Shown here: positions 1 to 9,172 of the stretch, piece after piece | Numbering within the stretch: position 1 is the first letter of the stretch | Layout: the number at the start of each line of letters is the position of its first letter | Source of the DNA: DATFNI01 sp963787205 | Lineage (GTDB): Bacteria; Bacteroidota; Rhodothermia; Balneolales; DATFMH01 | Length of the DNA: 64,000 nucleotides | Direction of reading: 5' to 3' | Assembly (NCBI GenBank): GCA_963787205.1 | Contig: CAWBCD010000029.1 | Location: forward strand, 62,001 to 126,000 | The notes under the pieces: model-generated | What the model was told of the DNA's origin: nothing | Seen by the model: only the letters and a program-made list of their open reading frames with translations | The model's database searches: none | Position numbers and translations under genes: made by a program

Positions 1-395
1 GCAGTGATTATTTTAAGGGAACAGTTGTTGCCTATGATAACGAAGTGAAAAAGACCGTTTTAGGGGTCTCCAAAGAAGCACTGGATCAACATGGGGCAGT
101 GAGCAAGGAAGTAGCCATTGAAATGGCACGTGGAGTAGCGAAGGCTCTGGGAACTGATTATGCCCTATCAACAACCGGTATTGCCGGTCCTGGTGGCGGG
201 ACTCCTGAAAAACCTGTAGGAACTATATGGATTGGTTTTTGGTCGAAGAAAGAGGAACTGGCCATTAAACTGCAATTGACCAAAGATCGATTGATAAATC
301 GCGAACAGACGGTTGTAATAGCGCTTGATTTGCTCCGGCGCCGTTTAAACGGCATTGAAACGTTACCCTATCATCTGAAACCGGAATTTGCGTGA
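1..395 (+). CDS. cinA: CinA C-terminal domain protein, 3' end
   Basis: The window opens inside this gene; the open frame runs from position 3 to the TGA at 393-395 with no need for an internal start. The visible part is the C-terminal CinA domain, recognised by the TTGIAGPGGGTPEKPVG segment (around 172-225), the family's signature. In the family this domain is a nicotinamide-nucleotide amidase (PncC type) in pyridine-nucleotide recycling, often fused to a CinA/MoaB-like N-terminal domain; whether that domain exists here lies outside the window. The stop overlaps the GTG start of the next gene by four bases (GTGA), suggesting translational coupling. Confidence 0.9.
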   Translation, partial: SDYFKGTVVAYDNEVKKTVLGVSKEALDQHGAVSKEVAIEMARGVAKALGTDYALSTTGIAGPGGGTPEKPVGTIWIGFWSKKEELAIKLQLTKDRLINREQTVVIALDLLRRRLNGIETLPYHLKPEFA

Positions 396-511
396 AGGTT
401 ATAGCGGGATTTATTGGATTCCTGTTGTTTGCAGGTTTGAGCAACGCCATCGCTCAGAATAAACCGGTTAAGCGGGTGACTGCGGATAGCACCAGGCAGG
501 AAACCGTGAAA

Positions 512-646
512 ACCGATAGCCTGAGACAAAACCTGATCAAACAGGATACTATAAAAACCGACACCCTCAGGCATGGATTAGACCAGCAAGATACCCTGAG
601 AGCAGACAGCCTGAGAGGTGGTCTTGCCAGACAAGATAGTTTGCGC
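512..646 (+). repeat. three 45-bp tandem repeats in the porin linker
   Basis: Three consecutive 15-codon units at 512-556, 557-601 and 602-646 encode TDSLRQNLIKQDTIK, TDTLRHGLDQQDTLR and ADSLRGGLARQDSLR. They lie just after the signal peptide in a charged, probably disordered linker facing the periplasm. Copy number could vary between strains. Confidence 0.85.
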
Positions 647-1325
647 AGGAAGCCGGTTAAACAGATCCACATAGTAGTATTCCGCTACAAAAAAGTAATT
701 GGCTTTAACCAGGTACTCGACGATAGCACGCGACGATGGACTGTCTGGACCGTTCCCTCAGAATGGGCAGAAGATCAGCCGGGAGCGATTACGTATCGTC
801 TGGGAGCCATGGGATTCCACGATGCAGTAAATTGGCAGGGACATAGTGATCAACAGCAAAAACTCTATGTTGACGGACTCGATATTGGTAATGCGGTTAC
901 CGGCAATGTGAATAACCAGCTTGTACCCCAATACATGCTGAATTATGAGGATCAGGATAATTATGGTCTGTATCATGTTACCCGTTTCAAAACGCAGGAT
1001 TTTTACATGAGAAGACCCCTGACCCGTGCTGATTATGAAAAAGCGGGTTTTGGTTACCGGGTGTTGGACGTACTGTTCACCAGGAATATCACACGTTCAT
1101 GGAATATTGCAACCTATTATTGGGTGCGCAGTGACGACGGAGCCTATCTGAATGAGAAATACCGTGGTCGTCAGGCTTTTGGCAGGGTGACTCATTACTT
1201 AAGTCATCAGTATGTGTTTAAGAGTGAAATCCTTTACAATGGCTTGCAGAGAGATCAGCCTGGTGGCTATGTGATTCAGGATCTGAATACATTCAATTTT
1301 GATCGGTTAAATGCCCGCTCAAAGT

Positions 1326-1332
1326 GGGGGGG
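1326..1332 (+). repeat. G7 homopolymer at the porin frameshift
   Basis: Seven consecutive G mark the exact place where the porin frame breaks. An eighth G would restore the frame, giving codons AAG TGG GGG GGG AGC CAA. Confidence 0.9.
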
Positions 1333-2636
1333 AGCCAATATTCAGGAAATATTTCAAAATCATCCGTCAGAAATACAATTGCAGATGTAAGTATAGAAGC
1401 ACGCCGGGATACCCTGCATCCGGTTAGCAGCCGCCTGGAGGTTTTTTATAATACCTACCGCAGATTCTTTGATGGGAAGACGGACTCGGCGGCTGTTAAC
1501 GGTCAATACCAGGTTTTTCCGGCAGATACTTCATATTACCGAACCAATCAATTAGGCGCTTTTCTCGAACATCAGACCGACATTAAAGGGTTACATGTTT
1601 TCGGGCGCGGAGAGATTGACTACTTTGCTGTGCCACCAACCAGCAATTTGATACTTACAAGGACTAAATGGAGCCAGATTGACCTGCAGGGCCGAATGCG
1701 TTTACCGCTATCTAATTTTTTTAGCCTCACGGGTACGGCGAACACTACTATCCGAAGTGATGCTCACAGGGCAGCCCATTATTCTGCCAGGGTGACCTTC
1801 AAGCCTTTTAAAAGCCTGTTGCTGCAGGGAGCACTCTCTGGTGGAACCGTGCCCCCAACGATTCAGCAACTGTATTGGACAGGTAAATATTATCATGGTT
1901 ATGATCACCTTAAAACCTCACGAGTACGAAGGTACGAAGGCGAGTTGCGTTTTGAACCTGACTCAGCATTTACCTTGGGCCTGCGGGGTTACCGTGAGCG
2001 ATGGAAACATGGTATTCGACTGGATGAGACCGGTAATTTTGTCAATACCGGTGCCTACAGTGTGCAGGGAGGGACCGGATGGATCAAATGGGTTACTAAA
2101 AAATGGGAAGCGGACCTCTCAACGACTTATCAACAATACCAGGATCTGGGGAATACTTCCTACACTCACTGGCTGGCCAATAGCGGAATTCGTCTCTGGA
2201 ATCGGTTCAGTCTTTTTCGAAAAGGTTATCTTTTTAATTGGGCAACCTACGTGAAAGGGGGTATCTCATTTCTATATTCACCATTTGCATATGATACCCC
2301 CCACTATTATCCGGAGCTCGATATGTGGAACTACCGGACAAACACACAGCGAATTCCACCGTTTTATCGATTGAATGCTGAACTTTCGGCAAGGGTTCGC
2401 ATGCTGATGGTGTATTTTAAAGTTGAAAATGTACTTGACGGGTTGAATCAACTGGGGTACTTTGAAACCGCCGATTATCCGATGCCCCCGCGTCGCATAT
2501 TTTTTGGGATACGGGCTATCATACGGGACTAGAAAATAATGATCCGCGGTGGATAAATTCCGAACAATGAAGGCTCATCCGACGGGGTTTTTCACTTCTA
2601 TTTTCATCATTCAATCTTCAATATTCGATATTTACT

Positions 2637-3518
2637 ATGAGTTTGGGTTACGTTGTAAAAGAAGGCATGGCTGCATTTCGCCGCGCTCCGTTGGCGACTG
2701 TAACATCTATTACGGCGCTTATGTTGGCTGTTTTGATGCTTGGTATCCTTGGAAGACTGGCTTTTAATGCCTACAAGGTAGCCCAGTCACTTAAACAGAC
2801 GATATCTGTTGAAGTATTCCTGAAGGATATTGGCGACCGGCAAACCCATGATTTACAGTCAACCTTGCAAAAGGAAGGTCCCGTTGATCATGTTACATAT
2901 ATCAGTAAAGACAGTGCGGCTGCCGTTTTCCGACGTGACTTTGGTTCCGGGGGGGGCGGGCTCGCAAATCTTGGATTCCTACCTGCATCTTTCCGCCTTC
3001 ATATTAAAAAGGATGCCACCCCGGATCAAATAAGTTCCATGGTCAATAAGATCAAAAAGATGGATGGTGTGGAGGCGGTGCAGTTTAACAGGTATCTGCT
3101 TGAGTTGTTGCAGAAGCGAATACACACGCTTGTTCTGGCCGGATCAGGTATAGGTGTCATCATTCTTTTTGTATCTGTTCTGCTGGTCTTCAACACCATA
3201 CGCCTCACTATATATGCAAAACGTGGGCTAATAAAGGCTATGAAGCTGGTTGGGGCGACAAACGGATTTGTAAGGCGTCCGTTTCTTGTGGAAGGAATCA
3301 TCCAGGGTATCATTGCCGGGATTATCTCGGCAGGACTCGTCTGGCTTTTCTTCCAGTACGCCGTTCCGGCACTGATCCCACAGTTCGGCATTCTCTCCTG
3401 GCCTTACGGCGAGTGGTATTACCAGGCAGGAGCCATGTTGTTATTGGCGATTGTACTCGGATTTTCGGGATCCCGTCTGGCAGCCCGAAAATTCATCAAG
3501 GATACGTCCATAAACTAG
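2637..3518 (+). CDS. ftsX: cell division protein FtsX
   Basis: This 293-residue inner-membrane protein fits FtsX in length and layout: a cytoplasmic N-terminus, TM1 around 22-45, an extracytoplasmic domain (about 50-165) and three C-terminal helices (about 168-190, 220-245, 262-283) with the FtsX/MacB motif LMKLVGATNGFVRRPFLVEG (conservatively read as MKLVGAT.. near 200). In the family FtsX pairs with the ATPase FtsE to activate septal peptidoglycan hydrolases; no ftsE is next to it here. A G8 run at 2949-2956 encodes a Gly-rich loop in frame. It converges with fur, leaving only three bases between the stops. Confidence 0.93.
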   Translation: MSLGYVVKEGMAAFRRAPLATVTSITALMLAVLMLGILGRLAFNAYKVAQSLKQTISVEVFLKDIGDRQTHDLQSTLQKEGPVDHVTYISKDSAAAVFRRDFGSGGGGLANLGFLPASFRLHIKKDATPDQISSMVNKIKKMDGVEAVQFNRYLLELLQKRIHTLVLAGSGIGVIILFVSVLLVFNTIRLTIYAKRGLIKAMKLVGATNGFVRRPFLVEGIIQGIIAGIISAGLVWLFFQYAVPALIPQFGILSWPYGEWYYQAGAMLLLAIVLGFSGSRLAARKFIKDTSIN

Positions 3519-3521
3519 ACG

Positions 3522-4034
3522 TCACTTCCTGTCGGCCGCTACGTGTCGTATTTTCTGATTCAGTTCCGATTTACGAGAGCAGGTTTCCGGATCGTTACAA
3601 TGTCCGAAGAAGTGGAGTGAATGCCCGGAGATTTTGAAATCATGAATACGCTCCATAAGGGTTTTGATTTCCTGGATGCGCGGATCACAAAACTCAAGAA
3701 CGGCACCGCATTCATCACAGATGATGTGATCATGCTGCTGGAATGAATATCCCCGCTCATAATATGATTGATTGCCTCCAAACTGCTGCTTCTGAACCAG
3801 ACCGCATTCCACAAGTAAGTCCAGTGTGTTATAGACCGTCGCCCGGGAGACACGGGACCCGGAGTTCTTCATGCGAAAATACATATCATCAGCGTCAAAA
3901 TGTCCATCAGCACGATATATCTCTTCAAGGACCATAAATCGTTCCGGTGTGATACGATGATTTCGCTCTTTGAGATAAGCCCTGAAAACCTCTTTTACTT
4001 CGCGGATCGTTTCTTCATGTGCAGGTTGTGCCAT
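3522..4034 (-). CDS. fur: Fur family transcriptional regulator
   Basis: The 170-residue product has an N-terminal winged helix (RVSRATVYNTLDLL around 61-74 is the recognition region) and a C-terminal metal/dimer domain. HDHIICDEC (101-109) supplies His101, His103, Cys106 and Cys109; Cys146 and Cys152 form a second, wider-spaced Cys pair. Family members sense ferrous iron, zinc or peroxide. The sequence alone does not separate Fur from PerR or Zur; the isolated position gives no hint. A TATATTTG box on the minus strand about 30 bases upstream is a plausible promoter element. Confidence 0.9.
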   Translation of the reverse strand: MAQPAHEETIREVKEVFRAYLKERNHRITPERFMVLEEIYRADGHFDADDMYFRMKNSGSRVSRATVYNTLDLLVECGLVQKQQFGGNQSYYERGYSFQQHDHIICDECGAVLEFCDPRIQEIKTLMERIHDFKISGHSLHFFGHCNDPETCSRKSELNQKIRHVAADRK

Positions 4035-4063
4035 AATGGAATGAGAGTTTGTTTTACTTTACC

Positions 4064-4071
4064 CAAATATA
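4064..4071 (-). promoter_or_regulatory. possible -7 box for fur
   Basis: Read on the minus strand this is TATATTTG, matching the Bacteroidota -7 consensus TAnnTTTG, about 30 bases before the fur ATG. I do not see a TTG at the usual -33 distance, so this is tentative. Confidence 0.4.
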
Positions 4072-4321
4072 ATCAATTATTAATTCTGGCCGTAATCCCA
4101 AAACTACAGTTTTTTCGAGTGTTCAGAATGAGTTACTTCGCCGATTATTCTAAAGGGACGCACTTTCTGTTTAATCCGGATATCCCCTTATTCCGCAATC
4201 CTCCCGCGTTAGTAATTCAGCTTCAAATTGAGGATATTTAGGAGTCATTAGTACGTAAATTGTCTTGTGCAGTTGAAACGTACCAATTCACTAAATAATT
4301 ATTCCAAACACCATTGAATGT

Positions 4322-6202
4322 ATGCCAGCTATAGTTGCATTCGATACGCTGAACGAGCTTTTCCTGGGGCTGTCTCACCACAATCAGAATACATTAAAAA
4401 CTGCCTTCGCATACAAACCTACAGCAAGGGATGACTATCAACCCATAACGTGGGATACCTTTTCCGAAGACGTGTACTGCCTGGCATCCTACCTCTTCGC
4501 TGACGGAATCAAAAAGGGGGACAGGATAGCGATTTTAAGTGAAAATCGTTATGAATGGGCCGTATTCGATATGGCGGTACAATTGATTGGCGCCGTCAAT
4601 GTCGCTTTGTATACCAGTCTGCCGCCGGAGCAATGCGAATACATCCTGAACGATTCTGGTGCAAAACTTTTTTTTGTATCCACGGGTATTCAGCAGCGTA
4701 AAGCAATAGAAGTCTTCGGAAAATGTAAGGCCCTAAAGAAGGTAATCGCTTTCGATCAACCCAGGGACGAATCTCTTATGGAGCATTCTTTTTTGGTTCT
4801 GTTTCCCGGGGTGATAGATCAGGGACGAAAAAAACTGGTCGATCTGCGTGATAAAATTGATGCCCGGACTAAAGAAATCAAGTCGGATGACGTGGCTACG
4901 TTTATTTACACCTCTGGTACCACCGGTGAGCCAAAAGGAGTAATGCTGACACATGAGAATATAGTCAGTAACATGAAAGCAGCCCTGAGCATTATAGATA
5001 TCAATAAGGAAGATCGTGTTTTGTCTTTTCTGCCCTTATGCCATGCTTTTGAACGAACGGGCGGATATTATGCGGTGCTGGCCGGTGGAGCCGAAATCTA
5101 TTATGCGGAGAGCGTGGATACCGTTGCCCGAAACATGGTGGAGGCCAAACCAACTATAGTGATCAGCGTGCCACGGTTGTTTGAGCGTATTTATATGCTG
5201 ATCAATAAAAGCATAGAGGAAGGATCGGGTACCAAGAAAAAAATATTTAACTGGGCATTAAATGTCGGCAGCCGGTATGAAGAGGGGAAACGTGGCTTGA
5301 CTTCCGTTCAGAGACGATTTGCCGATCGTCTGGTGTTCGATAAACTAAAACAGCGGACAGGCGGAAATATTAAATTTTTTGTTTCCGGTGGAGCCGCCTT
5401 ATCACCGGAGATAGGTGGGTTCTTCAAAGCCGCTGGAATCAAAGTGCTTGAAGGATACGGACTTACCGAAACTTCACCAATCATAGCGGTCAATCGTCTC
5501 GAAGATATCCGCACCGGTACGGTCGGACCTGTCTTGCCGGGAGTTACTATTGCTATTCGCAGTGTGGAAGAAGACCAGATTATCGCACAGTTGAGCGGTG
5601 ATGATGAACCTTCGACATTAACCAGTGAAGAAGGTGAAATCTTATGCAAGGGTCCCAATGTGATGAAGGGTTACTGGAACAAGTCCAAAGCCACTAAAGA
5701 GGTGATAGACAGAGATGGCTGGTTTCACACAGGAGATATTGGCAAGTTCGAAAAGGGTCACCTGAAGATTACCGACCGGCTGAAACATATGATTGTAAAT
5801 GCGGGGGGCAAGAATATTTACCCGGGTCCGATCGAAGATTTGCTGAAAACCAGCCTTTACATCGATCAGGCTGTGGTAGTCGGTGAAAAACGTGATTATA
5901 TGACCGCGCTGATCGTTCCTGACATGGACCAGTTACGCGATTTCTCAAAAAATCACCACATTGAGGCAGAGAGCGAAGAAGAACTGTTAAATCATCCTGA
6001 TATCTACAAGATTTTTGAGAAAGAAATCAACGGATTCGCAAAGAAGCTGCCCTCTCATGAGAAAATTCGCAGATTTAAGCTTTTGAATACCGAGTTTACC
6101 GTTGAATCTGGTGAATTGACACCAACTCTCAAGGTCAAACGCCGGGTAATAGAACAGCGGTATTCGGATCAGATAGCCGCCATGTATCAAACCAGCAGAT
6201 GA
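4322..6202 (+). CDS. fadD: long-chain fatty acid--CoA ligase (AMP-forming)
   Basis: The 626-residue cytoplasmic or membrane-associated enzyme activates fatty acids to acyl-CoA via an acyl-adenylate. The AMP-binding P-loop motif YTSGTTGEPKGVMLTHEN lies around residues 195-212, GYGLTETSP around 378, and the C-terminal hinge and lysine region ITDRLKHMIVNAGGKNIYPG around 480-500. Length and the FAA1-type inserts match the long-chain ligases (FadD15/AMP-binding family) of Bacteroidota and actinobacteria. It stands alone, divergent from fur across 287 bp. Substrate chain length is inferred from the family. Confidence 0.93.
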   Translation: MPAIVAFDTLNELFLGLSHHNQNTLKTAFAYKPTARDDYQPITWDTFSEDVYCLASYLFADGIKKGDRIAILSENRYEWAVFDMAVQLIGAVNVALYTSLPPEQCEYILNDSGAKLFFVSTGIQQRKAIEVFGKCKALKKVIAFDQPRDESLMEHSFLVLFPGVIDQGRKKLVDLRDKIDARTKEIKSDDVATFIYTSGTTGEPKGVMLTHENIVSNMKAALSIIDINKEDRVLSFLPLCHAFERTGGYYAVLAGGAEIYYAESVDTVARNMVEAKPTIVISVPRLFERIYMLINKSIEEGSGTKKKIFNWALNVGSRYEEGKRGLTSVQRRFADRLVFDKLKQRTGGNIKFFVSGGAALSPEIGGFFKAAGIKVLEGYGLTETSPIIAVNRLEDIRTGTVGPVLPGVTIAIRSVEEDQIIAQLSGDDEPSTLTSEEGEILCKGPNVMKGYWNKSKATKEVIDRDGWFHTGDIGKFEKGHLKITDRLKHMIVNAGGKNIYPGPIEDLLKTSLYIDQAVVVGEKRDYMTALIVPDMDQLRDFSKNHHIEAESEEELLNHPDIYKIFEKEINGFAKKLPSHEKIRRFKLLNTEFTVESGELTPTLKVKRRVIEQRYSDQIAAMYQTSR

Positions 6203-6221
6203 GGAACGGGGACCGAATAAA

Positions 6222-6276
6222 CCGTGATTCGTACGGGTAATCCCCGTGATTATCCCTAATATATCCCCCCGTGATT
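6222..6276 (+). repeat. three CCGTGATT direct repeats
   Basis: CCGTGATT occurs at 6222-6229, 6244-6251 and 6269-6276, the last two followed by (A/T)CCC. Spacings are 22 and 25 bases, close to two helical turns. They lie between the acyl-CoA ligase stop and the thioredoxin gene and could be operator sites or a degenerate repeat. Confidence 0.5.
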
Positions 6277-6394
6277 ACCCCTGGGCGCATGATTCCCGGA
6301 AAATAAATCTTTCCAGTCTTTTTGAAGAACGAACAAGAATGCCTGGTGCGTTATTGTCAATAAAAACCAAGTAAAACCATAGGATGTTGATATC

Positions 6395-6715
6395 ATGAAC
6401 GCTTCAGGAACAGTTCCATCTTCATTTGATGAATATTTGAGAAAAAATTCGTTACCCGTGCTGGTTGATTTTTGGGCGGAATGGTGTGGACCCTGTAAGA
6501 TGATGGAGCCGGTGATGAAGCAAATTGCTCAACAGTTTTCCGGCAGGTTAAAGGTGATCAAGGTCAATGTGGACAAGAAACCGGAAATAGCAGCCAAGTA
6601 TCACATACAGGGGATTCCAACCATGATCCTGTTCCGGGACTCAAAGCCGGTTTGGCGCAAATCCGGCGCCATGCTTCCCAATCAGTTGGCCCATGAACTG
6701 GAACTTGTGTTGTGA
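6395..6715 (+). CDS. trxA: thioredoxin
   Basis: This 106-residue single-domain thioredoxin carries the active-site WCGPC at residues 30-34 and the cis-proline loop GIPTM near 74-78, with the family's usual fold order. There is no signal peptide, so it should reduce cytoplasmic disulfides. The ATG at 6395 gives the standard length. A paralogue elsewhere could be the main thioredoxin. Confidence 0.94.
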   Translation: MNASGTVPSSFDEYLRKNSLPVLVDFWAEWCGPCKMMEPVMKQIAQQFSGRLKVIKVNVDKKPEIAAKYHIQGIPTMILFRDSKPVWRKSGAMLPNQLAHELELVL

Positions 6716-6953
6716 TTTCGGACAGTCAAGAGAGTTGTCATTTCCTTTCGATCAAAGACAAAGTTCAAATCCACCGTGGCAGGGATTGGAACACTTCTTG
6801 TATCCACACAAAGAATAATTATCTTATTTTCGTACCCTTCGTGAACGTTTTGCCCCTAAGTGTGATTCAGATGACATTATTGAAATGCGGGTGGATTTAA
6901 ACGTATAAAGTTTTATCATCTAACGCGGGAAGCAATTATCAAACCTTATAATC

Positions 6954-7442
6954 ATGGCATACGAAATATTTCTCTGGGTACACACTTTTTCTTATATCAT
7001 CTGGTTGGCTGCATTCGTCGCGAGTTTATTTTACTATAAAGCGATTACCGGTGCCAACGGCACGCCCCGCGAAAAATCACTGGTCCAAAGTGAACGCAAG
7101 ATATCAAGCATGGGTGCGCATATCGCCGTCCTTGGGATATTGATATCCGGCGGAGCCATGGTCTCTATGCCATCGGGACGACAGTGGGGCTGGTTTCAAT
7201 TTTCTCTCTATCCCTGGCTGGCCATTATGCAGGTGATATTTGTCATCATTCTGATCATCGTGTTCGGGGTATCCATGCCGGCGGGAATCAAGCTTAAAAA
7301 GCTGTTCAGGGCAACACCCGAAGAAACTCTGACGGATGAACAACGGGGGCAATGGAAAAAAGCATGGAACATCTCTCTTATCGTATATTTGCTTGTAGTG
7401 GTGAATACGGTGATCGGCTGGTGGTTTGATCCCAGGTTTTAA
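6954..7442 (+). CDS. four-helix integral membrane protein, unknown function
   Basis: The 162-residue product has four predicted membrane segments (about 5-27, 52-72, 82-106, 135-157). The first contains a conserved-looking WVHTFSYIIW with a His, reminiscent of CopD/DUF2269/HemJ-like small membrane proteins, in which helix-borne His can bind haem or copper. I cannot assign it to one of these. It stands alone 238 bp after thioredoxin and ends with WWFDPRF at a probable membrane boundary. Confidence 0.75.
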   Translation: MAYEIFLWVHTFSYIIWLAAFVASLFYYKAITGANGTPREKSLVQSERKISSMGAHIAVLGILISGGAMVSMPSGRQWGWFQFSLYPWLAIMQVIFVIILIIVFGVSMPAGIKLKKLFRATPEETLTDEQRGQWKKAWNISLIVYLLVVVNTVIGWWFDPRF

Positions 7443-7804
7443 TGTGCCCGACGGTATCTAACGTGATTTCGAGATAAAGAATGATTCCACGAAAATCTCG
7501 AATAGCAAAACCAAACCTATAATGACCAAAACAACCTTGGTAACGCAGGGGATGTTTGGTATTTGAATCATTTGGTATTGTCCGAAGGAGTCCGTCGGAG
7601 AAATTTATTGCTCCCGATGGATCGGGAGCAATCGTACTTTAATGCTTATCTCATTTTACTTTTATCGAGCTGAGGTTATTTAAGCTAAGAATGCATAAAT
7701 CACCTTTCTAAAAACCCCCATAATCAATTGACCGGATAAGGATTGCAACATAACTGAGATCGATTCGTACCATCAAACAGCTTTAAACTTTTTGGGTATA
7801 CATT
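7443..7804 (+). other. 362-bp intergenic region with a perfect hairpin
   Basis: No gene is apparent. The region holds a TCCGA...TCGGA short stem near 7580-7600 followed by the 12-bp inverted repeat at 7607-7632. The last 170 bases are AT-rich and probably carry the promoter of the downstream two-gene unit, though I cannot place a convincing box. Confidence 0.6.
7607..7632. repeat. perfect 12-bp palindrome (REP-like)
   Basis: ATTGCTCCCGAT is followed after GG by its exact reverse complement ATCGGGAGCAAT. There is no T-run, so a REP-like element is as likely as a terminator. It belongs in character with the palindromes around the RAYT gene at 22.4 kb, though its sequence differs. Confidence 0.75.
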
Positions 7805-9169
7805 ATGAATCGGTCCGCACGAGTCTGGCTAATATTAGGATGTGTAATGGGGCTCATTACCTGTCCTGCTCTAAAAACATTTGCCCAGCAACAAACCGGT
7901 CACAGGGCCTTAAATCTTACCTCCAAAGGTTACGGTATCAGCTTTGGGAATTCGCGATCTGTGAATGGCATTCGTTTTAATGCCGTTGATCGTGATTTGG
8001 GTACGGTAAACGGCGTTAATTTCACACTCTGGCGAGCCGGCGATAATCCGGAAGGCGTTATTAATGGATTTGCTTTTGGCATCGTTGCCCCCAACGCCTA
8101 TCGGATCAATGGCCTGTCTTTCGGCTTTGTTGGGGTATCAGGCGGTATCATACACGGGATTTCATCCGGCATAGTGGGCGTCGGAGCTTACAAATCCATT
8201 AATGACCTGGCCATAGGCGGCATTGGCGTCGGTTCCAACGACCAGATAAATGGGGTAAGCATTGCTGGTGTGGGAATCGGAGCTGGTGGCGACATAAAAG
8301 GAATTTCACTTGCCGGAGTAGGTATTGGAAGCGGTGGATCGATCACCGGCTTGTCTGCTGCACTTGTCGGAATTGGTGCAAGTGGTGCGATAACTGGTGT
8401 GACGCTGGCCGGACTCGGATTCGGTACCTCCGGCCCTGTAAAAGGAGTTTCGTTCGCAGGGTTAGGAGCTGGTGGAGCTGGTTTTACTGGGCTGTCACTT
8501 GCCGGAATAGGCTTGGGCAGCTCCGGGCCGATGACAGGGATAAGTGTCGCCGGTGTTGGAATCGGGGCCTCATCGTTTAAAGGAATCCAGGTTGGCGGAG
8601 TTGGTCTGGGATCATCGGGACCTATTGTTGGTTTGACTGTTGCCGGCGTCGGAGCCGGTGGCGGAAGCTTTGAAGGACTGCAGGTGGCCGGCGTAGGTTT
8701 GGGGTCAGGTGGTTCGATAAGAGGTCTGTCGGTTGTCGGTGTTGGTATGGGTGGAAATAATATTCAAGGACTAAATATCGCCGGAGTAGGTATTGGCGCC
8801 GGGGATGAACTTTCAGGGCTTTCCGTAGCGGGTGTTGGAATCGGTGGAACGGATCTAAAAGGAGTGAACATAGCGGCCGGAGGTATCGGCGCCGAAAATC
8901 TGCACAATGTATCACTGGCCGGTCTGCTCACTATTGCTCACGAAACCCGTGGTATCCACATAACCGGGGTGTACTTCAGAACGGACGACCTTGAGGGCGT
9001 AGCAACGGGGGCTGTTTCCACAGTCAGGGGATATCAAAACGGTCTGGTGATCGGATTATATAATTATGCGCGGGTTCTGCATGGTGTCCAGATAGGTATC
9101 CTGAATTATGCCCGTAATAACCCGGTCTGGGCGCGACTCCTTCCGATAATCAACTTGAATCTGAAATAA
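7805..9169 (+). CDS. exported Gly-rich solenoid repeat protein
   Basis: The 454-residue protein has a signal peptide (1-27, ending TFAQ) followed by about 15 repeats of roughly 21 residues from about 90 to 365, built on the pattern GxSxAGVGIGxGGxIxG. The regular small/hydrophobic alternation predicts a beta-solenoid or an amphipathic beta sheet. The C-terminus (GLVIGLYNYARVLHGVQIGILNYA around 415-440, then LLPIINLN) resembles the end of LA_2272-type surface repeat proteins and Bacteroidota relatives with GLQIGLxN motifs. It is probably periplasmic or on the outer membrane. Function unknown. It is three bases upstream of a second exported repeat protein, so the two are probably co-transcribed. 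Confidence 0.85.
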   Translation: MNRSARVWLILGCVMGLITCPALKTFAQQQTGHRALNLTSKGYGISFGNSRSVNGIRFNAVDRDLGTVNGVNFTLWRAGDNPEGVINGFAFGIVAPNAYRINGLSFGFVGVSGGIIHGISSGIVGVGAYKSINDLAIGGIGVGSNDQINGVSIAGVGIGAGGDIKGISLAGVGIGSGGSITGLSAALVGIGASGAITGVTLAGLGFGTSGPVKGVSFAGLGAGGAGFTGLSLAGIGLGSSGPMTGISVAGVGIGASSFKGIQVGGVGLGSSGPIVGLTVAGVGAGGGSFEGLQVAGVGLGSGGSIRGLSVVGVGMGGNNIQGLNIAGVGIGAGDELSGLSVAGVGIGGTDLKGVNIAAGGIGAENLHNVSLAGLLTIAHETRGIHITGVYFRTDDLEGVATGAVSTVRGYQNGLVIGLYNYARVLHGVQIGILNYARNNPVWARLLPIINLNLK

Positions 9170-9172
9170 GTT

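Larger units (their letters stand above)
392..2532 (+). pseudogene. putative outer-membrane porin, interrupted by a frameshift in a G7 tract
   Basis: The GTG at 392 begins a frame with a clear signal peptide (hydrophobic residues 4-21, ending AIAQ), a Lys/Arg/Asp-rich linker of three 15-residue repeats, and alternating beta-strand sequence. This frame stops at 1390, but homology-like sequence continues from 1324 in another frame to 2532. The join is the G7 run at 1326-1332; eight G would give one 713-residue protein reading SKWGGSQY across the junction. The C-terminus (MPPRRIFFGIRAIIRD) looks like the last strand of a Bacteroidota putative porin (Porin_10-like) or TonB-dependent barrel, with no TonB plug recognised. 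It could be a phase-off gene, an assembly error or a pseudogene. The family assignment is from overall character only. Confidence 0.65.

Noticed and set aside
1841..2254. Long open frame inside the porin gene
   Set aside because: It is an overlapping frame within the porin coding sequence with no start context or family resemblance.
3900..4241. Open frame opposite fur
   Set aside because: It runs antisense through fur into the spacer and has no recognisable motif.
6712..6900. Small open frame after thioredoxin
   Set aside because: It begins within the thioredoxin stop, lacks a ribosome-binding site and looks like intergenic sequence.
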